From the NCBI GenBank assembly GCA_944358445.1, contig CALVRC010000012.1, forward strand, positions 1 through 44,415: a stretch of DNA of 44,415 bases. The letters run 5' to 3'. This DNA is from an uncultured Bacilli bacterium. Its GTDB lineage: Bacteria; Bacillota_I; Bacilli_A; RF39; UBA660. The position numbers and the translations under genes were made by a program. The notes under the pieces are model-generated. The model ran no database searches. It was not told the origin of the DNA and saw nothing but the letters and a program-made list of their open reading frames with translations. Shown here in pieces: positions 25,483 through 33,331 of this stretch. Within the stretch, counting starts at the first letter, position 1; each line of letters begins with the position of its first letter.

Positions 25483-27604
25483 AGTATTTTTTAGAAACTC
25501 TATCAGCTAACCTTTTATTTATAGATGATTGATGTTTTATACGTCCATTATTATGTGATATATTTGGAGATACTATAGTGAATGATACTTTAGGGTCATC
25601 ATATGGGGCATATGCGACAAAGGTAGTAGTAATAGTTTCTGTATCAACTTTTTTATCATCATCGGTATCAACGAAGCTTTGGCTTGTTCCAGTTTTACCG
25701 GCTGGTTTATAAGCTTCATTTATATATCCATTACCAAGCCCATATGTCATAACAGCTCTAAACCCCTCATGAACTCTATCCATGTATTTTGCTTCAGTAT
25801 TAACTTTATTTAATTCTTTTTTATTTTGATCATAACTTGAGGTATCTCCATATAGTCCTTTATATAAGTAAGGTGTCATTCTAGTTCCGTTATTAGCTAT
25901 TGTATTTATATACTGAGAAACTTGGATTGGAGTATAATTATCATACTGTCCGATTGAAAAGTCAAGTAACAATCCTGAGGTCGTATTACTTCCTTTTAAT
26001 CCAGTTATTTCGTTTGGTAGATCTATACCAGTTTTAACACCTAAACCAAATTCAGCAAAAAGATTTCTATATGTATTAAAGGCTTCTTTATCAATTACTA
26101 ATGGTTTATTATATTTGTATGTACCTTTACCTACGTTGATAGCTGTATAGTATTGATATGTGTTTGAAGAGTATGCTAGGGCGGAAATGTCGTTTAATCT
26201 TCCTAAGTATTTCCATGAACATTTTTCTGGAGTGGCGGCAATTTTGACACAGTTATCATATCTGACCTCGCCTATTTTTAAGGCACCTGTATTATAGCCT
26301 ACTATGTGGCTAGCGCCTTTTACTACTGAACCCATAACTGCTGTAGATTGAGTAATACCAGATGTAAAGTCAATAACACTATATGTTCCATCATCATTTT
26401 GTTTTAATTTTTTGCCAGCCATGGCTAATATTTCGCCTGTTTTGGGATCACTTATAATGACAAATGATCCTTCATAATATTCAGTATTGGCTTCTTTTTT
26501 TGCATTTAATACTTCTTCAGTTAAAATTTCTTCTAAGGCTTTTTGAAGTTCAATATCAATAGTTAAAACAATATCATTTCCTCTTTTTCCTTCTTCTAAT
26601 AATTTATATGAACCATCATTCATGACTTCATATTTATTCTTTTTTCCTTTTAATATATCTTCATATTGGTATTCTAAGTTACTAGTTCCTACTCTATCGT
26701 CTAAACTATAACCTTTTTCTAAATAATAATCTTTTAGTTCAGCTGGTATACCACTTTTGCTTGATGATACGTTACCTAGAATACTTCTAAATACATTTCC
26801 GTATGGATAAGTTCTTTCCCAATCTAGTTTGGTGTTTATCCCTTTTAATTCACTTATATTTTCAGATACTAAAGCGTATTCTTCATCGGTAACATTTTCG
26901 TTTTTTATTGTTTTTTCATCATATGAATATCCTGTATTCATAAGGGTGTATATATAAGCAGCTTTTTTATCCAAATCATTATATTCAGCTAGTTCTTCAG
27001 GAGTAATTCTGTCTATTTCTAGCTGATAAATTTCATCATTTGTTAGTTTTCTTTCTTCTAGTTTTTGCCATTCTTCATCGGTTATTTTGGCTTTAGCTTT
27101 TTTTGGATTATTTTTTATCCAAAAGTTTCTAAAATCGTAATCATTTAATTTAGAATAATCTAAGTCTATCATGTTTGCTAGTTTATAAGCTATTTTTATT
27201 TCTTCTTTTGATGTTACTCCTGATGGTTTTTTATAATAAATTACTTTTGATGGAATATTATCAACAATTAATTTCCCATTTCTATCATAAATACGGCCTC
27301 TTGGAGCTGTTTCACCATAAATAACTGTTTTTGTAAGATTTTCAAGTTCAGTTTGATATTTTTCTTTTCCAACTACTTGAACAACAAAAAGTGAAGTAAC
27401 TAAAATTAAGAGTGCTAATATAATAATGACGTTTAGGATGTTGTAACGTTTTTCTATTTCTACTTTAATGTCTTTATTTACTTTATAGGTATTAAAATTA
27501 TAGGTTTGTTTGCTTTGCTTTTTAGAAATTCTTAGTGATGATTTTCTTTTGTCATTAAGTTTTTTTAATTTTTTTATTGGATTTACTTTTATATTTTTTT
27601 TCAC
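25466..27604 (-). CDS. Class B penicillin-binding protein (PBP2/MrdA-like transpeptidase)
   Basis: 712 aa. A basic cytoplasmic tail of ~50 residues leads to one membrane segment (about 55-75), then the dimerisation domain beginning at APRGRIYDRNGKLIVDN, then the transpeptidase domain. All three catalytic motifs are present: SVVK (Ser near residue 425), SSN (near 479) and KTGT (near 633). It cross-links peptidoglycan, by family either during elongation (PBP2) or division. No RodA or FtsW gene is adjacent, so which one is not certain. The start is GTG behind GAGGTG. An insertion of ~120 residues between the dimerisation and transpeptidase parts is consistent with the elongation-type family. Confidence 0.93.
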   Translation of the reverse strand: MKKNIKVNPIKKLKKLNDKRKSSLRISKKQSKQTYNFNTYKVNKDIKVEIEKRYNILNVIIILALLILVTSLFVVQVVGKEKYQTELENLTKTVIYGETAPRGRIYDRNGKLIVDNIPSKVIYYKKPSGVTSKEEIKIAYKLANMIDLDYSKLNDYDFRNFWIKNNPKKAKAKITDEEWQKLEERKLTNDEIYQLEIDRITPEELAEYNDLDKKAAYIYTLMNTGYSYDEKTIKNENVTDEEYALVSENISELKGINTKLDWERTYPYGNVFRSILGNVSSSKSGIPAELKDYYLEKGYSLDDRVGTSNLEYQYEDILKGKKNKYEVMNDGSYKLLEEGKRGNDIVLTIDIELQKALEEILTEEVLNAKKEANTEYYEGSFVIISDPKTGEILAMAGKKLKQNDDGTYSVIDFTSGITQSTAVMGSVVKGASHIVGYNTGALKIGEVRYDNCVKIAATPEKCSWKYLGRLNDISALAYSSNTYQYYTAINVGKGTYKYNKPLVIDKEAFNTYRNLFAEFGLGVKTGIDLPNEITGLKGSNTTSGLLLDFSIGQYDNYTPIQVSQYINTIANNGTRMTPYLYKGLYGDTSSYDQNKKELNKVNTEAKYMDRVHEGFRAVMTYGLGNGYINEAYKPAGKTGTSQSFVDTDDDKKVDTETITTTFVAYAPYDDPKVSFTIVSPNISHNNGRIKHQSSINKRLADRVSKKYFEIYP

Positions 27605-27657
27605 TTTTTATCACCTCGCTTTATGTTTATACATATTTTATAATATAGGGGGAATTT

Positions 27658-27921
27658 ATGAATAAATTACTAATTGAAAACTATATAAAAAATATTAAGA
27701 AAAATGATATTTATGAATTTGGTTTAAAAAACAATATAGAACTTAATGAAAAAGATGTAGATATATTATATCACTATTTAATGAATAATTGGCAAGATTT
27801 GTTATATGGAAATTATAGAGAGTTGTTTTCAGAATTAGAAGTTCATATTGATAAAGATAAATTTTTGAAAATTAAGGATTTATTTAATTTTTATTTTAAT
27901 AAGTATCAAAATTTATTATAA
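27658..27921 (+). CDS. DUF2624-like small protein
   Basis: 87 aa, helical. The pattern YIKNIKKNDIYEFGLKNNIELNEKDVDILYHYLMNNWQDLLYG resembles DUF2624 (YqfT), a protein encoded next to nfo in Bacillus, and here it is again next to nfo though on the opposite strand. The function of that family is unknown. A GGGGGAA site precedes the ATG, and TATAAT lies at 27639-27644. The last 16 bp overlap the end of nfo tail to tail. Confidence 0.65.
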   Translation: MNKLLIENYIKNIKKNDIYEFGLKNNIELNEKDVDILYHYLMNNWQDLLYGNYRELFSELEVHIDKDKFLKIKDLFNFYFNKYQNLL

Positions 27922-28826
27922 TAATTTCTAATTTTTTCTAAAAGTTTTTCGTCATATTTCTTTTGTCTAATCATTTCTATTTCTTGTTTATATGGTGGAT
28001 AAGTTCTATCTTTACCACCATTTATACTAATGTATGGAGTTTCTAATATTTTAGGAACTTCTTTTAGTTTTTCGTTATAAATTATTTTTATGATGTTTTG
28101 AAAACCTAGGGTACCTAAGCCAATGTTTTCATGTCTATCTTTATGAGCACCTTTTTCGTTTTTACTATCATTTATATGTATGCAACCAATTTTAACTAAA
28201 CCAATTATTTTGTCGAAGTCTTCTAGTAATTTATCAAAATTTGATATGTCATATCCAGCATCATTTAAATGACATGTATCTAAGCAAACAAGTAATCGTT
28301 CTTTATATATTGTACCATCTATAATAGTTTTTATTTCTTCAAAGGTTTTTCCTAATTCGGTACCTTTTCCAGCCATGGTTTCTAGGCATATAATTGGACC
28401 TTCTTTTTTATCTAAGACTTTATTTAATCCTTTAACAATATTTTCTATTCCTTTTTCTACACCTAAACCGACATGACTACCTGGGTGCATAACGACTTTT
28501 TTTATTCCTAAGGTTTCTGCTCTTGTTAATTCTTGTTTTAAAAAGTTTACAGCAAAGTTAAATTTATCTTCGTCTTTATTGTTTGCAAGATTTATGATGT
28601 ATGGTGCATGAATTATAACGTCTTTTATATCAATGTTATTTTCTTTCATTAGAGTTTGAGCTTCTTTAGTTTTTTCTTCGTCTATTTTTCCGCGGATAGT
28701 GTTTTGTGGGGCACCTGTATAAAACATAAAAGTGTTTTCACCATAACTCAAAGATTCTTTAACTGAGCCAAGTAATCCTTCTTCTTTAGTAAATGATACG
28801 TGACTACCTATAATTAATTTTTCCAT
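27906..28826 (-). CDS. nfo: Endonuclease IV (AP endonuclease)
   Basis: 306-aa TIM-barrel enzyme that nicks DNA 5' to abasic sites in base excision repair and uses a three-zinc site. Metal-ligand segments are all present: GSHVSF at the start, VMHPGSHVG, ICLETMAGKG, CLDTCHLNDAGYD and HINDSKNEKGAHKDRHENIGLG. The ribosome-binding site AGGTGAT forms the 3' side of a hairpin at 28836-28863, so access to it may be structured. It lies downstream of the sporulation genes; in Bacillus, Nfo is made in the forespore. Confidence 0.96.
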   Translation of the reverse strand: MEKLIIGSHVSFTKEEGLLGSVKESLSYGENTFMFYTGAPQNTIRGKIDEEKTKEAQTLMKENNIDIKDVIIHAPYIINLANNKDEDKFNFAVNFLKQELTRAETLGIKKVVMHPGSHVGLGVEKGIENIVKGLNKVLDKKEGPIICLETMAGKGTELGKTFEEIKTIIDGTIYKERLLVCLDTCHLNDAGYDISNFDKLLEDFDKIIGLVKIGCIHINDSKNEKGAHKDRHENIGLGTLGFQNIIKIIYNEKLKEVPKILETPYISINGGKDRTYPPYKQEIEMIRQKKYDEKLLEKIRNYYNKF

Positions 28827-28835
28827 TAAAAATCA

Positions 28836-28863
28836 CCTAGAAATATAATACCACATTTCTAGG
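28836..28863 (-). promoter_or_regulatory. Hairpin between the YqxA-like gene and nfo
   Basis: A perfect 9-bp stem (28836-28844 with 28855-28863) with a 10-nt loop. On the minus strand its 3' arm ends in CTAGG, the first bases of the AGGTGAT ribosome-binding site of nfo, and then runs into GATTTTT. It could act as a weak terminator for the sporulation operon or as a translational control for nfo. Confidence 0.5.
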
Positions 28864-29196
28864 TTACTCGCCTACTAAATCACCTAAAACTTTAAAACTT
28901 CCACCAATTAATTTTTGAATGACTTTTTCTGTAGCATTTGATATAGAAAGTCCAGCTTTAGAAATGGTATTTTGATAGTTTTTATTATTTATGTCAATAT
29001 ATTTTTCGATGTCAACGTTTTTACCTTCTTTGACATCTTGTTCAAATTTTTGTATTTGGTCATTGGTTAAGGCCACTTTTTTACTATTTCTATATTCAAA
29101 GTAGCCTGTGCTTTGAGATAGGTATAAAGCGAAGAAGGTAACAAAACTAATTAGGATACAGTATTTAAATATTTTATTTAGTTTTTTATGATTCAT
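28864..29196 (-). CDS. Small membrane protein in the YqxA position
   Basis: 110 aa with one N-terminal membrane segment (about residues 11-28) and an extracytoplasmic helical remainder. It overlaps spoIIP by 11 bp. In Bacillus the gene after spoIIP is yqxA (DUF3679), of similar size and topology, so this is probably its counterpart. Sequence similarity is too weak for me to name the family with confidence. Function unknown; expected in the sporulating mother cell or forespore membrane by context. Confidence 0.65.
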   Translation of the reverse strand: MNHKKLNKIFKYCILISFVTFFALYLSQSTGYFEYRNSKKVALTNDQIQKFEQDVKEGKNVDIEKYIDINNKNYQNTISKAGLSISNATEKVIQKLIGGSFKVLGDLVGE

Positions 29197-30139
29197 TTAT
29201 ATACTCTCCTATGATTGGGGCGAGGAGTTCAATGGTGTTTAGTACTTCATCAATAGTGTTTTCTTGGGCGCCTATTTCTATTAATATGATATTTTGGTTT
29301 AAGTCTTGATTATAGATACCATTTGATCCTTGCCCTCCTTTGGTTATTACTCCTCTGGTTAGTGTAGGATATTTTTGTTTTAATTTATCATTGATGGTAT
29401 TTGCGATTTTTAAATTTTTTTCATAGTTATCATGGTCTGTACCAATTACAAATGATATTTTAGCGCATGATTTATTATTTATAATTACTGTGGATTTATC
29501 TTTGGGTAAGGCATCGCGATGAAGGTCAATGATTAATTTATATTCTTTATATTTGTTTAATGCGTCTTCTAAGAATTTTCTACTTGCAATATAACTTTTA
29601 TTATATTTCATATTGTTTAGGTTTAAGTAGTCTATAATATTATCTTCCATGACATCAGCTTTAATGTTTTGTTTGGCCAGTTTATCTTGAAGGATATAAG
29701 AGGCCATCATGACTCCTGGTTTTATGTTATATCCTTCTAAGGCATCGCCTTTATAGGCTTCACTTTGATGGGTATTATAAATATATACCGATGGATTTAC
29801 TTCTAATTTTTCTACTTCTTCTATTTTAGGGTTAGTGACATAGGTCATGGAAGCTTCGTTTGATTTAAAATGAAAGGTGTTTTCTAATATTGATACTGGC
29901 TTATTGACATCTAAAATTTTAGAAAAAAGTTTAGATAGTATATCATCAGCTTTCTTTTCATAAAGAAGGTGGTAATTCGAGTCAACAAGTAATGCTTTGA
30001 TAAAATCTTCGTTGGAATTTACTAATTTTATGTTCATAATAATATTGAAGGTTAATTCATAGCCTAAAAACATGATGAAGGCATAGGCAATTAATCTAAA
30101 TTTGAACTTTCGTTTTTTCTTTAGTTTTACTTTTTTCAA
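29186..30139 (-). CDS. spoIIP: Stage II sporulation protein P
   Basis: Membrane-anchored peptidoglycan amidase/endopeptidase that, with SpoIID and SpoIIM, drives septal thinning and engulfment. One N-terminal membrane segment follows a very basic tail. The catalytic domain has YNTHQSEAY (zinc His and Glu), IIDLHRDALP and IEIGAQENT. 317 aa is close to family size. A TTG start at 30139 is preferred: the in-frame GTG at 30148 is itself part of the GGGGTGAT ribosome-binding site. It follows gpr after a terminator and has its own promoter-like box. Confidence 0.93.
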   Translation of the reverse strand: MKKVKLKKKRKFKFRLIAYAFIMFLGYELTFNIIMNIKLVNSNEDFIKALLVDSNYHLLYEKKADDILSKLFSKILDVNKPVSILENTFHFKSNEASMTYVTNPKIEEVEKLEVNPSVYIYNTHQSEAYKGDALEGYNIKPGVMMASYILQDKLAKQNIKADVMEDNIIDYLNLNNMKYNKSYIASRKFLEDALNKYKEYKLIIDLHRDALPKDKSTVIINNKSCAKISFVIGTDHDNYEKNLKIANTINDKLKQKYPTLTRGVITKGGQGSNGIYNQDLNQNIILIEIGAQENTIDEVLNTIELLAPIIGEYINES

Positions 30140-30161
30140 TTTTATCACCCCATTTTTTATA

Positions 30162-30173
30162 ATTATATGAGAT
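30162..30173 (-). promoter_or_regulatory. Possible sporulation-sigma promoter of spoIIP
   Basis: On the minus strand ATCTCATATAAT lies about 23 bp before the spoIIP start. CATATAAT is one base from the SigE -10 consensus CATACAAT; it also contains TATAAT. The ten bases ATCTCATATA recur before gpr at the same place. No convincing -35 is visible, so the sigma factor is uncertain. Confidence 0.4.
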
Positions 30174-30193
30174 TGTTTTTAAATAAAATGTAG

Positions 30194-30221
30194 AAAAAAA
30201 CAAAGTTTTTATCACTTTGTT
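30194..30221 (-). terminator. Terminator of gpr
   Basis: AACAAAG/CTTTGTT stem (30199-30205 with 30215-30221), 9-nt loop containing the gpr stop codon, followed by seven T on the minus strand. It separates gpr from spoIIP. Confidence 0.6.
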
Positions 30222-31222
30222 ATTTGTTTATGAAGAGCTTTATTTAATCCACTACTAATTACTTCTGAGAGTTTTGTAATAACAAAATCTTCTTCTTTTG
30301 GAGTAACCATAAGATTATAGCCAATAGGGTTTAATATTTCATAGATTAATTCTTTTGTTTCTGTTTCTGATAACGTACCTACCATACCTAGTATTTTTTC
30401 TTTTTCTTCTTTGTTTATTTTGAATTTTTGAGATAGTTTTAGGTAGTTTACATTAGCGGTTAATTTAGATGCGGGGTTATGGGTGCTGGCGGTTTGATAG
30501 GCAAAATGATCATATAAATAATTAATTGTGTCGCTGACGATTGATGCGGCATCAACTACTGTTGGAACTCCAATAGCTATAGTTGGTATACCTAATATCT
30601 CTTTAGATATTTCTTTTCTTTTATTACCTACTCCACTACCTGGGTTTATTCCAGAGTCAGTCATTTGAATCGTCTTGTTTACTCTTTCAACAGAGGAAGC
30701 TGCTAGAGCGTCAATAGTTATGACAAAGTTTGGCTTTATAGTATCTACAATACTTTTTAATAAATCACTTGTTTCTATTCCGGTTTCGCCCATGACTCCT
30801 GGAGAAATTGCGCATACTCTTCTAAATCCTTCATCTAAGTTTCCATATAAATAGATATAATTGGTCACTAATGTTTTAGAAACTACTAAGGGTCCAAGAG
30901 AATCTGGAGTTGATTTTTCATTGCCTAAACCTAAAACTAGACACATATCGTCATCTTTAATATTTTGATTTTTTAACATTGTTTTTAACTCTTCTGTAAA
31001 TATTTGAATGAGTTTATTTTGGTTTTCGCTATCAGTTACATCTTCAAATTCAATGGTTGTATAATTTCCTTCTTTTTTATTTATTTCTTTAGCTTCTTGT
31101 TCGTTTAGTGTAATATTTGTAATTTTAATATCATCTATTTGTTTAGTGGGTTTACTTTTTACTAGTTCAACAGCTAGGTCGGTTCTTAAGATACTGTTTT
31201 TTAAATCGACTTCATGAGCCAT
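30212..31222 (-). CDS. gpr: Spore germination endopeptidase GPR
   Basis: 336 aa. GPR degrades the small acid-soluble proteins that coat spore DNA when the spore germinates. Signature segments are LGLGNEKSTPDSLGPLVV, SPGVMGETGIET, ITIDALAASSVERVN, TDSGINPGSGVGNKRKEIS and IPTIAIGVPTVVDAAS, all strongly conserved in the family. GPR is made as a zymogen; an N-terminal propeptide of about ten residues (to RTDLAVE) is visible. It is divergent from rpsT across a ~580-bp gap, the same neighbour pair as in Bacillus. Presence of gpr implies SASP genes elsewhere. Confidence 0.96.
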   Translation of the reverse strand: MAHEVDLKNSILRTDLAVELVKSKPTKQIDDIKITNITLNEQEAKEINKKEGNYTTIEFEDVTDSENQNKLIQIFTEELKTMLKNQNIKDDDMCLVLGLGNEKSTPDSLGPLVVSKTLVTNYIYLYGNLDEGFRRVCAISPGVMGETGIETSDLLKSIVDTIKPNFVITIDALAASSVERVNKTIQMTDSGINPGSGVGNKRKEISKEILGIPTIAIGVPTVVDAASIVSDTINYLYDHFAYQTASTHNPASKLTANVNYLKLSQKFKINKEEKEKILGMVGTLSETETKELIYEILNPIGYNLMVTPKEEDFVITKLSEVISSGLNKALHKQITK

Positions 31223-31247
31223 GTAATCACCTCATCTTTATTTTCTG

Positions 31248-31257
31248 TATATGAGAT
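31248..31257 (-). promoter_or_regulatory. Possible sporulation-sigma promoter of gpr
   Basis: ATCTCATATA on the minus strand, about 26 bp before the gpr ATG, identical to the ten bases before spoIIP. CATATA resembles the -10 of SigG/SigE-type promoters. A separate TATAAT lies about 10 bp further upstream. No clear -35 was found. Confidence 0.4.
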
Positions 31258-31552
31258 AGAATTATACAAATTTTAAGAAATTTTTTTAATTTATCGCTTT
31301 AAGGTTATAAAAATCGCAAATTTTTAGACTAAATGCAGGTTTATGAAGAACCATTTAATTTACAAGACTTATTGCTACTTTGGGATGTAAAAGCGGAAAT
31401 AAGTCTTTTAATTTTGCCTAATATTAATTACTATTACTTAAATTTTTGCATGACAAAATTACAGAGGTTATTTCCGTTTTTCATACTGATTTCTGTTTTT
31501 TTAATATTATTAAAGCAATTGAATAATCATAAGATGTATATATTTATAGATA

Positions 31553-31576
31553 ACAAACAAAGCTAGCTTTGTTTGT
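31553..31576. repeat. 24-bp perfect palindrome
   Basis: Twelve bases, beginning ACAAACAAAGCT, are followed immediately by their exact reverse complement, with no loop. It could be a dimeric protein-binding site or the stem of a terminator-like hairpin. Confidence 0.6.
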
Positions 31577-31591
31577 ATTAAGTATTATAAT

Positions 31592-31659
31592 CAATAAAAT
31601 GTAAAAATCAAGGGTTTTATAAACTCACTGTCGTTCGCCCTTGATTTTACATTTTATTG
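31592..31659. repeat. Long hairpin, 22-bp stem
   Basis: 31592-31614 pairs with 31638-31659 over 22 bp with one bulged A; the loop is 23 nt. The stem is far longer than the terminators in this window and has no trailing T run on either side, so it is more likely an element end, a processed RNA or a cruciform. Confidence 0.6.
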
Positions 31660-31747
31660 TACTATATTCAAACTTATTTCAGCTTTTTGTCATAAAACGG
31701 AATTTCAAATAAAAATCTACGAAGGTTATAAAAATATTGAAAAAATG

Positions 31748-31776
31748 TTGCTTTTTCACAATAATTTTGTTAAAAT
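31748..31776 (+). promoter_or_regulatory. SigA-type promoter of rpsT
   Basis: TTGCTT (31748-31753) and TAAAAT (31771-31776), 17-bp spacer, placing the start about 20 nt before the GGAGGTG site of rpsT. Confidence 0.65.
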
Positions 31777-31805
31777 GGATATACATGTGGCTTGGAGGTG
31801 AAATT

Positions 31806-32069
31806 ATGGCCAACTTAAAGAATGCGAAAAAAAGAGTTTCTGTAAATATTAAAAAAGAAGAAAGAAATAACGAGTATTCTGCTAGTGCGAAAACAGCTGT
31901 TAAAAATACTCTAAGAGCTATTGCTAAAAAGGATAAAGCACAAGCTGAAGCTAATTTAAAAACTGCCATTAAAAGAATCGACAAGGCAGCAGGTGCTGGA
32001 GTAATCGCTAAAAACACTAGTGCTCGTAAAAAATCAAGATTAACAAAGAAAGTAAATGCGATGGAGTAA
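31806..32069 (+). CDS. rpsT: 30S ribosomal protein S20
   Basis: 87 aa, small basic helical ribosomal protein. It starts MANLKNAKKRV behind GGAGGTGAAATT, contains SAKTAVKNTLRAI and ends with the conserved GVIAKNTSARKKSRLTKKVN. The frame continues open upstream to 31737, but the start is set by the ribosome-binding site and the family N-terminus. It lies divergent from gpr, as in Bacillus, and a secreted transglutaminase-like gene follows by 30 bp. Confidence 0.96.
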   Translation: MANLKNAKKRVSVNIKKEERNNEYSASAKTAVKNTLRAIAKKDKAQAEANLKTAIKRIDKAAGAGVIAKNTSARKKSRLTKKVNAME

Positions 32070-32099
32070 TTTACTTTTTTATTTTATAGGGGTGATTAG

Positions 32100-33032
32100 A
32101 TGAAAAAAATTCGTAGTTTTTTGGTTACGATTTTATTCTGTTTTCTTTTTATAGTTTGTTTTACTTATAGAGAAGATATTGTAAATTTTGTTATGAGTTC
32201 GGCTGTTCAAAATAAGCAAGTAGCTTTACCTAATGACAGTAATGAGGCTAACTTTAACAATTATGAATTTGGGTTTGTTAAGGAAACTGATGAATTTCAT
32301 GTTAAGAATAAGCAAGATATTTTGAACGTTATTTATACTATTTTAAATCATGGTATTAATGACTTTACTTTTTACTGTGATAAGGATTATAAAAATTGTA
32401 CAGATGATTTAGGTGAAATTTCACGTGACCAGGTACTACTATCGACAATTAATAATTTTGTATCACCTTACAATAGTTATGAAAGAGTTTATTTTAAGAT
32501 TACTTCTTATGGTGAGGTCAATATGTCAATTGATAAATTATACTCTGATGAGGAAATAAGGTCAATTGAAAGTAAAATTGCTGAATTCGAAACAGTTAAT
32601 ATTAAAGATAATATGAGTGTTAGAGATAAGATTAAAGCTTTTCATGATTATTTAATAAATAATAGCATTTATGATCAAGAAAGAGCTAAGGCTATTGAAG
32701 ATGGTAATGATATTGAAGGGAATAATTCACATAAGGCAAATGGGCCTTTAATTGATGGCATTGCTTTATGTAGTGGTTATAGTGATGCGATGAAAATATA
32801 TTTAGATAAATTAGGGATTCCTAATTATAAGATTTCTAATTCTAATCACATATGGAATTTGGTTAATTTAGATGGTGAATGGCTACATTTAGATTTGACT
32901 TGGGATGACCCTGTCACTACTGATGGCTCTAATATTTTATTAGATAGATTTTTCTTGATTACTACAGATGAGTTACATAAGTTAGACTCTACTGGTCATA
33001 ATTATAATTCTGTTTATTATCCAGAAGCTTAA
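32100..33032 (+). CDS. Secreted or membrane-anchored transglutaminase-like protein
   Basis: 310 aa with an N-terminal signal/anchor (about residues 5-23). The C-terminal half is a transglutaminase-like cysteine fold: Cys in LCSGYSDAMKIYL, His in NSNHIWNLVNLDGEWLHLD, and Asp in LDLTWDDP, so the triad is complete. Bacterial members act as proteases or cross-linking enzymes at the cell surface; the substrate is not evident. GGGGTGATTAG precedes the ATG, only 30 bp after rpsT, so co-transcription is possible. Directly after its stop lies the left flank of MITE copy 1, which probably split its terminator. Confidence 0.82.
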   Translation: MKKIRSFLVTILFCFLFIVCFTYREDIVNFVMSSAVQNKQVALPNDSNEANFNNYEFGFVKETDEFHVKNKQDILNVIYTILNHGINDFTFYCDKDYKNCTDDLGEISRDQVLLSTINNFVSPYNSYERVYFKITSYGEVNMSIDKLYSDEEIRSIESKIAEFETVNIKDNMSVRDKIKAFHDYLINNSIYDQERAKAIEDGNDIEGNNSHKANGPLIDGIALCSGYSDAMKIYLDKLGIPNYKISNSNHIWNLVNLDGEWLHLDLTWDDPVTTDGSNILLDRFFLITTDELHKLDSTGHNYNSVYYPEA

Positions 33033-33036
33033 AAAC

Positions 33037-33331
33037 AGGGGATGTTGGGAAATTAAATAATTAATTTTCTTAACGTTCTTTTTTTATAGAAATTAAAAAG
33101 CACTAAGAGAAATAAACTCAAAGTGCTTATTTGTGATACAGTGTTCTTGTTCAAGGAAGTGTATCACATGAAATATTTTACTATGAAAAGACTAATTTTA
33201 CTAGTTTCCTTAGATAAATATAATGGGGAATTTGATAAAAGTGTCTTAATTTTATATTTTATATTTTAGAATCTGTTGAAAAATATAGAAAAAGAGGCTA
33301 GGAATTTTTACTTAATTTCCCAACAGCCCCT
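33037..33331. mobile_element. MITE-like element, copy 1
   Basis: 295 bp, with no difference found in a base-by-base reading against 39843-40137. The ends are inverted repeats of about 20 bp with one mismatch: left GGGGATGTTGGGAAATTAA, right the complement of GGGGCTGTTGGGAAATTAA. Internal hairpins include AAGCACT/AGTGCTT and GTGATACA/TGTATCAC with a nested CTTG/CAAG. A 33-codon ORF behind AAGGAAG (33168-33269) starts MKYFTMKRLILL and may be a transposase remnant. No transposase is encoded, so it must be mobilised in trans. The flanks read AAAAC and GTTTT, continuing the inverted repeat outward, as if it landed in the loop of a bidirectional terminator. Confidence 0.85.

Larger units (their letters stand above)
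31301..31735. other. Repeat-rich noncoding region between gpr and rpsT
   Basis: No supported gene. The same 14-mer AAGGTTATAAAAAT occurs in direct orientation at 31301-31314 and 31722-31735. Between the copies are a 10-bp inverted repeat (31364-31373 with 31398-31407), a 9-bp inverted repeat CGGAAATAA/TTATTTCCG, a 24-bp perfect palindrome, and a 22-bp hairpin, the last two listed separately. A 77-codon ORF here has no ribosome-binding site. The layout suggests a decayed mobile element or a structured RNA region. Confidence 0.45.

Noticed and set aside
28205-28225. TGTCGAA (Spo0A-box core) within nfo
   Set aside because: Single copy inside a conserved coding region, no tandem partner, not near a start.
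31333-31566. 77-codon plus-strand ORF in the gpr-rpsT gap
   Set aside because: No ribosome-binding site or promoter in place, no recognisable protein pattern, and it spans inverted repeats including part of the 24-bp palindrome.
33168-33269. 33-codon ORF inside the MITE as an independent gene
   Set aside because: It has a fair ribosome-binding site, but it is part of the element and identical in both copies; it is noted under the element rather than called a gene.
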